NCBI RefSeq assembly: GCF_000766795.1
Contig: NZ_JPDS01000002.1
Span: forward strand, 1,183,001 to 1,247,000
Source: Polaribacter sp. Hel1_85
GTDB taxonomy: Bacteria > Bacteroidota > Bacteroidia > Flavobacteriales > Flavobacteriaceae
Reading direction: 5' to 3'
Length of the DNA: 64,000 nt
The position numbers and the translations under genes are program-made. Numbering within the stretch: position 1 is the first letter of the stretch; every line of letters begins with the position of its first letter. This document shows, piece by piece, positions 33,605 to 40,570 of the stretch. The notes beneath the pieces are model-generated. The model was not told where the DNA came from and did not search any database. It saw nothing but the letters and a program-made list of their open reading frames with translations.

Positions 33605-34759
33605 CTATGCAATAACTCTAATTGTTTCTTTTACTTTTTGTGCTACTTTTCTAGCGGTATCAATATCATGATTTACTATAGTAACATGTCCCATTTTTCT
33701 AAAAGGACGTGTTTCTTTTTTGCCATAAATATGAGGTGTAACTCCATCAATACTTAAAATTTCTTCAATATTTTCATAAATTACATCACCAGAAAAACCT
33801 TCTTCACCCACTAAATTTACCATAATTCCAGCAACTTTACTATCTGTATTTCCTAATGGAAGATTTAAAATTGAGCGTAAATGCTGTTCAAACTGATTGG
33901 TATAACTTGCTTCAATAGAATAATGACCAGAATTATGTGGTCTTGGAGCAACTTCGTTAACTAAGATTTTATCATCTGCAGTTTGAAACATTTCTACAGC
34001 CAATAAACCAACAAAATCTAAATCACTTACCACTTTTAAAGCCAATTTTCTAGCTTTTTCTGCTACTTGAGAGTCTATTCTTGCAGGACAAATAACATAT
34101 TCTACTTGGTTGGCTTCTGGGTGAAACTCCATTTCTACAACAGGATATGTTTTTGTTTCACCATCAGCATTTCTTGCCACAATTACTGCCAATTCATTTT
34201 TAAAAGGAATCAGTTTTTCAGTAATACATTCAACATTTGGCAAAGATTCTAAATCTTCTACATTTCTAACAATTTTCACACCATTTCCATCATAACCAAA
34301 ACGAGCAGCTTTCCAAACAAAAGGAAAATCAATAATACTATTTTCGTAAGAATGTTTTAATTCTTCTAGATAAGCATAATGAGAAAATTCTGCAGTAGCA
34401 ATTTGGTGATCTACATAAAAATTTTTCTGTCTTGCTTTACTTTGAATTATTCGTAAATCTTTAGGTTTTGGGTAAATAGTTAAACCTTCGTCTTCTAATT
34501 TATCTAAAGCATCTAAATTTACATTTTCGATTTCTATAGTTAGCAAATCTACTGTTTTACCAAAGTTATAAACGGCATCAAAATTTAATAAATCTCCAAC
34601 CACAAATGTGTTGCAAATTTCTGCACAAGGTGCATTTTTATTACTATCTAAAATAGAAGTATGAATATCGAACTTTTGCGTTTCTGCTAAAAGCATTCTA
34701 CCTAATTGTCCACCACCAAGAACACCTAGTTTAAAATTTGAAGAAAAATAATTTTTCAC
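33605..34759 (-). CDS. purK: N5-carboxyaminoimidazole ribonucleotide synthase
   Basis: 384 residues of the ATP-grasp fold. The N-terminus has LGVLGGGQLGRMLLAETQ. ATP-binding FPFVWKAARFGYDGNGVKIV and EKLIPFKNELAVIVARN follow, then EVAPRPHNSGHYSIEASYTNQFEQHLR with the metal ligands. It makes N5-CAIR from AIR, bicarbonate and ATP and passes it to PurE, encoded next in the operon. The length is normal. Confidence 0.95.
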   Translation of the reverse strand: MKNYFSSNFKLGVLGGGQLGRMLLAETQKFDIHTSILDSNKNAPCAEICNTFVVGDLLNFDAVYNFGKTVDLLTIEIENVNLDALDKLEDEGLTIYPKPKDLRIIQSKARQKNFYVDHQIATAEFSHYAYLEELKHSYENSIIDFPFVWKAARFGYDGNGVKIVRNVEDLESLPNVECITEKLIPFKNELAVIVARNADGETKTYPVVEMEFHPEANQVEYVICPARIDSQVAEKARKLALKVVSDLDFVGLLAVEMFQTADDKILVNEVAPRPHNSGHYSIEASYTNQFEQHLRSILNLPLGNTDSKVAGIMVNLVGEEGFSGDVIYENIEEILSIDGVTPHIYGKKETRPFRKMGHVTIVNHDIDTARKVAQKVKETIRVIA

Positions 34760-34817
34760 GTTGAATATTGTTGTGTTTCAGCAAAAATAAGCAACTCAAT
34801 TTAACTAATCTACTAAA

Positions 34818-35234
34818 TTAATTTCTTATTTGTATAGCATCATTACCAATTAAGTTAACTGTATACATTAACATACCACAACCTTCTTCTCCTATGAGCC
34901 TTCCGCCTTCTAAATAATTATAGCTTTTATTATGGCAAGAGCAAGTTACAGTTGGTAAATTTGAAATATCTAAAGGTGTATTACAACTTCTGTCTGGGCA
35001 TTCTAAATCGAAAGCTATAAAGTTAGACGAATTGTTTCTTATAATAAAAATAGATCTACCGTTAATTGAATAGGTTTTACTAGTACCATTTATAGTTAAA
35101 GTTTGGTAACCAGGTAGTCTTGTATTTAAAACTTCATTTAGGTTTACGCCCGTAAAACAATCATTAATTTGTGTATTGTCTTCACATGAAAATAAGACGA
35201 AGACGAATAGCAAAATAGCAAACTTTTTTATCAT
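34818..35234 (-). CDS. Lipoprotein with degenerate Rieske-like fold
   Basis: 138 residues with a lipobox (LFSCEDN, Cys at about residue 17). The C-terminal half has paired motifs FDLECPDRSCNTPL and VTCSCHNKSYNYLEGGRLIGEEG. These resemble a Rieske [2Fe-2S] site layout but the first motif lacks a histidine, so cluster binding is doubtful. It stands divergent from greA. The function is unknown. Confidence 0.6.
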   Translation of the reverse strand: MIKKFAILLFVFVLFSCEDNTQINDCFTGVNLNEVLNTRLPGYQTLTINGTSKTYSINGRSIFIIRNNSSNFIAFDLECPDRSCNTPLDISNLPTVTCSCHNKSYNYLEGGRLIGEEGCGMLMYTVNLIGNDAIQIRN

Positions 35235-35281
35235 AATTATCTTTGTTATCTTGATAACGATCGCAATTTACAAATATTTTG

Positions 35282-35289
35282 TACATTTG
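35282..35289 (+). promoter_or_regulatory. Bacteroidota -7 element of greA
   Basis: TACATTTG matches TAnnTTTG and lies 53 bp before the greA ATG. Confidence 0.5.
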
Positions 35290-35341
35290 TAAGACAATCT
35301 CATTCCTGTTTAGGTAATGGGATTTTTTAAATTTAAACATC

Positions 35342-35815
35342 ATGAGTGAAATATCATATTATTCAGCAGAAGGATTAAAGAAATTGAAAGATGAATTGTT
35401 GCAACTAGAACAAGTTGAACGTCCAAGAGTTACTACAGAAATTGCAGATGCAAGAGATAAAGGAGATTTAAGTGAGAATGCAGAATACCATGCAGCAAAA
35501 GAAGAACAATCTCATTTAGAATTTAAGATAGCAAAATTAAAGAATGTAATTTCAAATGCAAGAATTCTAGATGAATCTCAATTAGATACTTCTAAAATAT
35601 TGATTCATTCTATCGTAAAAATTAAGAATGTAGCCAATGGAATGGAATTTTCTTACACTTTAGTAGCAGATTCTGAAACAGATGTTAGAAACGGAAAATT
35701 ATCTGTAAACTCACCAATTGGTAAAGGTTTATTAGGTAAAAAAGTTGGCGATATTGCAGAAATTCAGGTTCCAAATGGAATTATGAAATTTGAAGTTATA
35801 GATATTTCTAGATAA
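35342..35815 (+). CDS. greA: Transcription elongation factor GreA
   Basis: 157 residues, the normal GreA length. The N-terminal coiled coil (YSAEGLKKLKDELLQLEQVE, RVTTEIADARDKGDLSENAEYH with the acidic DKGDLSEN tip) and the C-terminal FKBP-like domain (NGKLSVNSPIGKGLLGKKVG) are both visible. It stimulates transcript cleavage by backtracked RNA polymerase through the secondary channel. It is monocistronic, with a -7 element upstream and a terminator hairpin downstream at 35985. Confidence 0.96.
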   Translation: MSEISYYSAEGLKKLKDELLQLEQVERPRVTTEIADARDKGDLSENAEYHAAKEEQSHLEFKIAKLKNVISNARILDESQLDTSKILIHSIVKIKNVANGMEFSYTLVADSETDVRNGKLSVNSPIGKGLLGKKVGDIAEIQVPNGIMKFEVIDISR

Positions 35816-35816
35816 T

Positions 35817-35938
35817 TTTTTTAGAAGCTATTTCCTGCTTTCACTACTCGCTTTTTTGTTAGAAAAACAAAAAGAGCTCAAACAATAAGCCTGTCTTGAG
35901 CGAAGTCGAAAGGTTCAATCAGGGCTAAACTAGTTTAC
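35817..35938. repeat. Dispersed intergenic repeat, copy 3
   Basis: It starts TTTTTTAGAAGCTATTTCC, has CACTACTCGCTTTTTTGTTA, AACAAAAAGAGCTCAAAC and ends TTCAATCAGGGCTAAACTAG. It is nearly identical to 1309-1420, including the right end. An extra block, CTGTCTTGAGCGAAGTCGAA, is inserted before the right end and resembles the tilS/1854 repeat. The hairpin arms TTTTTTGTT/AACAAAAA are conserved. Confidence 0.75.
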
Positions 35939-35984
35939 AAGCTTTTATTATTATCAATAAACTTAATAGAACTTTAAAATTATA

Positions 35985-36026
35985 AATTCGGGTTTTTAGC
36001 ATTGCTAAAACCCGAATTCTTTTTTA
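35985..36026 (+). terminator. Rho-independent terminator after greA repeat
   Basis: AATTCGGGTTTTTAGC pairs with GCTAAAACCCGAATT, followed by CTTTTTT. It is about 170 bp past the greA stop and just before the HIT gene. Confidence 0.8.
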
Positions 36027-36069
36027 TATTTACTAATAACTAAAAACCAACAACTAACAACTGTTTTAT

Positions 36070-36459
36070 ATGAGCATATTCACAAAAATAATAGACGGAG
36101 AAATTCCTTGTTACAAAGTTGCAGAAGACAATAATTATATCGCTTTTTTAGATATCAATCCAAATGCAAAAGGTCATACTTTGGTGGTTCCAAAAAAGGA
36201 AGAAAACAAATTGTTTGATTTATCAAAAGAAGAATATAAAGATTTGATGGATTTTTCTTACAGAGTTGCAAAAGCGTTAGAAAAAGCTGTTCCTTGTAAT
36301 AGAATAGGTATGAGTGTTATTGGTTTAGAAGTACCTCATGTACATGTTCACTTAATTCCGATTAATAAAATGTCTGAAATACAGTTTAAAGACAAAGTAC
36401 AATTAACAAATGAAGAGTTTGTTGCTTTAGCAGAAAATATTGCTGATAAATTTGAGTAA
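36070..36459 (+). CDS. HIT family nucleotide-binding protein
   Basis: 129 residues. The N-terminus SIFTKIIDGEIPCYKVAEDN and the histidine triad VPHVHVHLIPI at about residues 95-105 are typical of HINT-like purine nucleoside phosphoramidases. Residues LDINPNAKGHTLVVPKK are family typical. It hydrolyses AMP-linked phosphoramidates in characterised members. Its stop abuts the ATG of the DinB-family gene (no gap), so the two are coupled. Confidence 0.92.
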   Translation: MSIFTKIIDGEIPCYKVAEDNNYIAFLDINPNAKGHTLVVPKKEENKLFDLSKEEYKDLMDFSYRVAKALEKAVPCNRIGMSVIGLEVPHVHVHLIPINKMSEIQFKDKVQLTNEEFVALAENIADKFE

Positions 36460-36933
36460 ATGAAAAAATCAAAAGAAATTTCTGACAGATTTAAAGAAGT
36501 TTTTTTAGATGGAACTTGGATTGCAAATACAAATTACAAACAACAATTATCTGACGTTAATTGGCAACAAGCAACTCAAAAAATTAATTCTTTAAATACA
36601 ATAGCATTACTAACTTTTCATGTAAACTATTATCTAGATGGAATTATAAATGTTTTTGAAGGAGGTGATTTAGATATTAGAGATATGTACAGTTTTAATG
36701 CGCCAGAAATTAAAAATGAAAAAGAATGGATAGCTCTAAAAGAAAGTCTTTTTTCAAATGCTAGTATTTTCTCTAATCACATTGAGCAATTAACAGAAGA
36801 AAATTTAAATAGTAATTTTGTAGACAAAAAATACGGAAGTTTTTATAGAAATATTGAAGGAATGATAGAGCATGCTTATTATCATTTAGGTCAAATCTCT
36901 TTGTTGAAAAAACTAATTTTAAACCCTGTCTAA
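36460..36933 (+). CDS. DinB-like (DUF1572-type) protein
   Basis: A 157-residue helical protein. The motif FHVNYYLDGIINVFEGG and the C-terminal EHAYYHLGQISLLKK carry histidines spaced as in the DinB metal site. The first bases follow the HIT stop directly, so the two are coupled. The family includes thiol-dependent transferases, but this one cannot be assigned. It overlaps the end of the divergent/convergent kinase gene by 15 bp at the 3' end. Confidence 0.75.
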   Translation: MKKSKEISDRFKEVFLDGTWIANTNYKQQLSDVNWQQATQKINSLNTIALLTFHVNYYLDGIINVFEGGDLDIRDMYSFNAPEIKNEKEWIALKESLFSNASIFSNHIEQLTEENLNSNFVDKKYGSFYRNIEGMIEHAYYHLGQISLLKKLILNPV

Positions 36934-38067
36934 TTGAATTTCAAAAGTAGTTCCTTTCCCAACTTCAGATTTTTGCACAAATATTTTTCCTTTATGATAA
37001 TCTGTAACAATACGTTTAGAAAGCGATAAACCTAATCCCCAACCACGTTTTTTTGTGGTAAAACCAGGCTTAAAAATCTGTTTATATAATTTTTTAGACA
37101 TTCCTTTTCCGGTATCAGAAATGGTGATTTTTACTTTTTTAGCAGTGTTTTCTATATTTAGTTTCAATTTTCCCTTACCTAACATAGCATCAATAGCATT
37201 TTTGATGAGGTTTTCTATAACCCAACCAAATAATTCTGTATTTAATTTGGTGTAAATTTCATCATCAGTAGTAGAAAAAGAAAAGGAAATTTGCTTAGAA
37301 CTACGTGATTCTAAATAATCGAAAGCTTGTTTTGTGATGGTAACAATATTTTCTTTTTTTAATTCTGGTGTAGAACCTATTTTAGAAAATCGATTTGCAA
37401 TTGTATTTAATCTACTAACGTCTTTTTCTATTTCTTCAACATATTTATCATCTACTTTTTCCATTTTTAAAATAGCAATCCAACCTAATAAAGAAGACAA
37501 AGGTGTACCAATTTGATGTGCAGTTTCTTTTGCCATTCCTGTCCAAAGTTTATTAGTTTCAGCAACTTTATTAGAATTGTAAAACATATAAATAACACTC
37601 AAAAACAGAAACAAAATAAGAATTAAAGCAACAGGATAATAGGTTAGTTTGTTTAATAAATCAGAATTACGATAATAAATAAGTTTTTTGTTTTTTCCTT
37701 TGTAACTAACTTCAATCGGCTCATTTTCGGCCTTCATTTTTATTAATTGTGCTTCTAAGTACTTTGGGTCTAAAGATTTAAGAGAATCTAGATTTTGAGA
37801 CTCCATTAAACCGTTTTCATCAACAGAAATTAAAGGAATGTTGCTATTGTTTTCTAAAATTTTTAAAGGTAGATCAACATTAGCATTCAAATCATCATTA
37901 TTACCCAATTCTTTTTGTGCAGCAGCCAGAATTTCCATTTTAATTCTTTCTTCATGTTTAAATTTTTGAAAGAATGTATAAGTATTCCAAAGAATAAGGG
38001 AAACAATAACAAACGAAACTAGAATAGTAATTCGTTTAAATAATAGTGTGTTTGAGAAAATAATCAT
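36919..38067 (-). CDS. Membrane sensor histidine kinase
   Basis: 382 residues with an N-terminal helix (ITILVSFVIVSLILWNTY), an extracytoplasmic region of about 110 residues and a second helix (YPVALILILFLFLSVIYMF). The kinase core has H-box AKETAHQIGTPLSSLLGWI, N-box FGWVIENLIKNAIDAM, G1 ISDTGKGMSKKL and GWGLGLSLSKRIV. There is no receiver domain and no response regulator gene next to it, so its partner is encoded elsewhere. The signal sensed is unknown. Confidence 0.9.
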   Translation of the reverse strand: MIIFSNTLLFKRITILVSFVIVSLILWNTYTFFQKFKHEERIKMEILAAAQKELGNNDDLNANVDLPLKILENNSNIPLISVDENGLMESQNLDSLKSLDPKYLEAQLIKMKAENEPIEVSYKGKNKKLIYYRNSDLLNKLTYYPVALILILFLFLSVIYMFYNSNKVAETNKLWTGMAKETAHQIGTPLSSLLGWIAILKMEKVDDKYVEEIEKDVSRLNTIANRFSKIGSTPELKKENIVTITKQAFDYLESRSSKQISFSFSTTDDEIYTKLNTELFGWVIENLIKNAIDAMLGKGKLKLNIENTAKKVKITISDTGKGMSKKLYKQIFKPGFTTKKRGWGLGLSLSKRIVTDYHKGKIFVQKSEVGKGTTFEIQLDRV

Positions 38068-38145
38068 TAAAACAAATATAAAGGTTTCCAGTATATAACT
38101 CGTTTAAAGATTTGATAGTATATTTACGTATCTAAAAATTTATGT

Positions 38146-39006
38146 ATGCTGTCTATCAATCCAAAAGAGATTTCTACTCAAAAATTGCATGGTTATTTAT
38201 TAGGTGCAATTGCACCAAGACCCATTGCTTTTGCAAGTACAATTGATGAAAACGGAAACCCAAATTTATCGCCTTTTAGTTTTTTTAATGTTTTTGGAGC
38301 AAATCCACCAATATTAATTTTTTCTCCTGCAAGAAGGGTTAAAAATAATACTACAAAACACACTTTAGACAATGCTTTGGCTACAAAAGAAGTGGTAATA
38401 AATGTTGTAAATTATGATATTGTACAACAAATGTCTTTAAGTTCTACAGAATATCCAGAAGGCGTAAATGAGTTTGATAAAGCAGGATTTACAATGTTAC
38501 CATCAGATGAAGTGAAACCATTTAGAGTAGCAGAATCTCCTGTGCAATTCGAATGTAAAGTAAATGATGTTATTTTTACAGGTGATAAAGGTGGAGCAGG
38601 AAATTTAATAGTTTGTGAAGTAGTAAAAGTACATATTTCTGAAGATGTTTTATCTGATGATGGCAACATAGATCAACACAAAATTGATTTAGTAGCAAGA
38701 GCAGGAGGAAGCTATTATACAAGAGCTAGAGATGGGTTTTTTGAAATTCCGAAACCAATTTCTACTTTGGGGATTGGAATTGATAAAATTCCAGCTGAAA
38801 TTAGAAATAGTACCGTTTTAACTGGTAACAATTTAGGGATGTTAGGTAATGTAGAACAATTGCCAAATGAAGAGTCTGTTAATAACTTTAGTAAAGAACA
38901 TCCTGAATTTATTGGATTAGAACCCACAAAAAAACATACATTTGCGCAAGCGTATTTAAAAAAGAATGATGTAGAAAGTGCTTGGAAAGTACTTTTATTA
39001 AAATAG
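38146..39006 (+). CDS. Flavin reductase family protein
   Basis: 286 residues. The FMN-binding split-barrel signature is present: KLHGYLLGAIAPRPIAFAST, NLSPFSFFNVFGANPPILIFSPA, FKVVINVVNYDIV-like strand and FTGDKGGAGNLIVCEVVKVHI. It is of the longer DIM6/NTAB flavin-reductase-like type. Its partner monooxygenase is not in the window. A TATATTTAC -7-like element lies about 25 bp upstream. DUF3127 follows 5 bp later. Confidence 0.88.
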   Translation: MLSINPKEISTQKLHGYLLGAIAPRPIAFASTIDENGNPNLSPFSFFNVFGANPPILIFSPARRVKNNTTKHTLDNALATKEVVINVVNYDIVQQMSLSSTEYPEGVNEFDKAGFTMLPSDEVKPFRVAESPVQFECKVNDVIFTGDKGGAGNLIVCEVVKVHISEDVLSDDGNIDQHKIDLVARAGGSYYTRARDGFFEIPKPISTLGIGIDKIPAEIRNSTVLTGNNLGMLGNVEQLPNEESVNNFSKEHPEFIGLEPTKKHTFAQAYLKKNDVESAWKVLLLK

Positions 39007-39011
39007 AAATT

Positions 39012-39380
39012 ATGGAAGTTATTGGTAAAGTAAAATTAATTGGAGACGTACAGACTTTTGGAGCTAACGGATTTAGAAAAAGAGAATTAGTAGTTACAAC
39101 AGATGATCAATATCCACAAATGATAATGATAGAATTTGTACAAGACAAATGTGATTTGTTAAACAATTATTCTGTTGGTCAAGATGTAAAAGTAGCAATC
39201 AATTTAAGAGGTAGAGAGTGGATTAATCCACAAGGTGAAGCTAAATATTTTAACTCTATTCAAGGATGGAGAATTGAAAACTTATCTCAAGCTGCATCAA
39301 GTAGTAATTTACCTCCAGTAGATCAATTTCAGCCAGCATCTAAAGTTTCTGATGCAGAACCAGATGATTTACCTTTCTAG
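39012..39380 (+). CDS. DUF3127 domain-containing protein
   Basis: 122 residues from the ATG at 39012. A longer in-frame start at 38982 lies inside the flavin reductase gene. IGKVKLIGDVQTFGANGFRKRELVV, MIEFVQDKCDLLNNYSVGQDV and RGREWINPQGEAKYFNSIQGW fit DUF3127, an OB-fold-like family. The acidic C-terminal end EPDDLPF recalls the SSB C-terminal tip (DDIPF), which binds repair proteins. DNA binding is inferred only. Confidence 0.85.
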   Translation: MEVIGKVKLIGDVQTFGANGFRKRELVVTTDDQYPQMIMIEFVQDKCDLLNNYSVGQDVKVAINLRGREWINPQGEAKYFNSIQGWRIENLSQAASSSNLPPVDQFQPASKVSDAEPDDLPF

Positions 39381-39419
39381 ACTATTGAATTTTTAATAGT
39401 TAGAATTTTAGATAAAAAT

Positions 39420-39458
39420 AAAAAAAGAGTGTGATTTTTAAATTACACTCTTTTTTTA
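39420..39458. terminator. Bidirectional terminator after the DUF3127 gene
   Basis: AAAAAAGAGTGT pairs with ACACTCTTTTTTT around a short AT loop, 40 bp past the DUF3127 stop. It also ends transcription of the convergent DUF1456 gene. Confidence 0.85.
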
Positions 39459-39523
39459 TATAAAATTTTGTCTTGTTTTTTTAATCTAAAGATCTAATAA
39501 TCCCAGAGTCTAAATATCTGAAA

Positions 39524-39769
39524 CTATTTTTTTTCTCCCTTTTTTGGCATTGGTCCACGTAAATGAATAACCAATCCGTTTAAAAAGTTACGTAAAATTT
39601 GATCTCCACATTCTACATATTTATCGTGATCTTCACTTCTAAATAAAGCACCTAATTCTGCTTTACTTACTTTAAAGTCTACCAAAGCACAAATTTTTAC
39701 AATATCAGTATCGCGTAATTTATGAGCTACGCGTAATTTTTTTAAAATGTCATTATTTGTTAATCCCAT
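39524..39769 (-). CDS. DUF1456 (YehS-like) family protein
   Basis: 81 residues: GLTNNDILKKLRVAHKLRDTDIVKI, GALFRSEDHDKYVECGDQILRNFLNGLV. This matches a single DUF1456 repeat. Typical YehS proteins contain two tandem repeats (about 150 residues), so this is a short version. The function is unknown. Confidence 0.8.
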   Translation of the reverse strand: MGLTNNDILKKLRVAHKLRDTDIVKICALVDFKVSKAELGALFRSEDHDKYVECGDQILRNFLNGLVIHLRGPMPKKGEKK

Positions 39770-39799
39770 TTAGCAAATATAATTATTTTTAATCTGAGT

Positions 39800-40432
39800 T
39801 TAATCTACAACTTTAAAAATTGCCCATGCATAAATTGCAAATCGAGCAAAACGAAATAATCCAAATAAAACAACGTTTTTAAAAGGATATTTAATCATAC
39901 CAGCAGCAGTACAAGAAATAGAAAAAGGCACTGGTAATAAAGCACCTACTAATATTAAGAAACCACCCCACTTTTTAGAGTTCTTAAGGTGCTTAGCCAT
40001 TTTTACTTCTAAATAAGTTTTTACAGAGTCTATTCTTAAAACCATTTTCCCAATAAAGTAAGATAGTAGGCCTCCAGAATAAGAAAGAGTAGCAAGTATG
40101 GCCAGATTTAAAATTGGTTCTGCGGTTTTTTTAGTCCAAGCAATAAATATTTCTGGAGGAATTAACCCCAACAGTGTTTCGGAAGTAAAGAAAAAAGAAA
40201 AAATACCAAGTCTAGAAAACGTTTCTGTAATAGACTCTAATCCTTCATTAATATTATATACATATCTATTTACCAAAAATAGACCAATAACAACAGAGAC
40301 TATTGGGATAAAAGCTTTTTTTAAGCTTTCCCAAATAAACATATAAAAACCAGTTCTAGAGTAGTAGCTGTGCATTAGCTTAGCTCTCTCTTTTTTAGTT
40401 TTTATTCTTTTTTTTCTTGTCGTTTTAGACAT
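39800..40432 (-). CDS. VTT-domain (DedA-like) membrane protein
   Basis: 210 residues with a strongly basic N-terminus (TTRKKRIKTKKERAKLM) and five or six membrane segments. The VTT core has FFTSETLLGLIPPEIFIAW, LSYSGGLLSYFIGKMVLRI and VGALLPVPFSISCTAAGMIKYPF with the conserved PxP and Gly residues. DedA/VTT proteins are implicated in lipid flipping, such as undecaprenyl phosphate or phospholipids. The role here is inferred from the family. Confidence 0.82.
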   Translation of the reverse strand: MSKTTRKKRIKTKKERAKLMHSYYSRTGFYMFIWESLKKAFIPIVSVVIGLFLVNRYVYNINEGLESITETFSRLGIFSFFFTSETLLGLIPPEIFIAWTKKTAEPILNLAILATLSYSGGLLSYFIGKMVLRIDSVKTYLEVKMAKHLKNSKKWGGFLILVGALLPVPFSISCTAAGMIKYPFKNVVLFGLFRFARFAIYAWAIFKVVD

Positions 40433-40531
40433 CTAACTTTTGTTGAAATAGTTTGCAAAAATAGTGACTTCTAATCTATAAATACTACAAATTATCTACT
40501 TTTAAGATATAGATAAATTAAATTTAATTTG

Positions 40532-40562
40532 TATATTTGGTTAACCAATCTGGTTATCCAAA
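40532..40562 (+). promoter_or_regulatory. Promoter -7 element and tandem operator of the PL6 gene
   Basis: TATATTTG (40532-40539) matches the -7 TAnnTTTG. It overlaps TTGGTTAACCAA (40537-40548), followed by a second, imperfect copy CTGGTTATCCAA (40550-40561). The tandem palindromes fall on the predicted transcription start, where a repressor of the GntR or LacI type would act. They show that the TTG at 40537 is part of the promoter, not a start codon. Confidence 0.6.
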
Positions 40563-40570
40563 TATTTTTT

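Noticed and set aside
34818..35234. A functional Rieske ferredoxin
   Set aside because: The first cluster motif lacks the histidine ligand, so only a degenerate Rieske-like fold is claimed.
40537..40570. TTG at 40537 as the true start of the PL6 protein
   Set aside because: It overlaps the -7 element and the operator. The ATG at 40571 combined with one added A gives a proper signal peptide.
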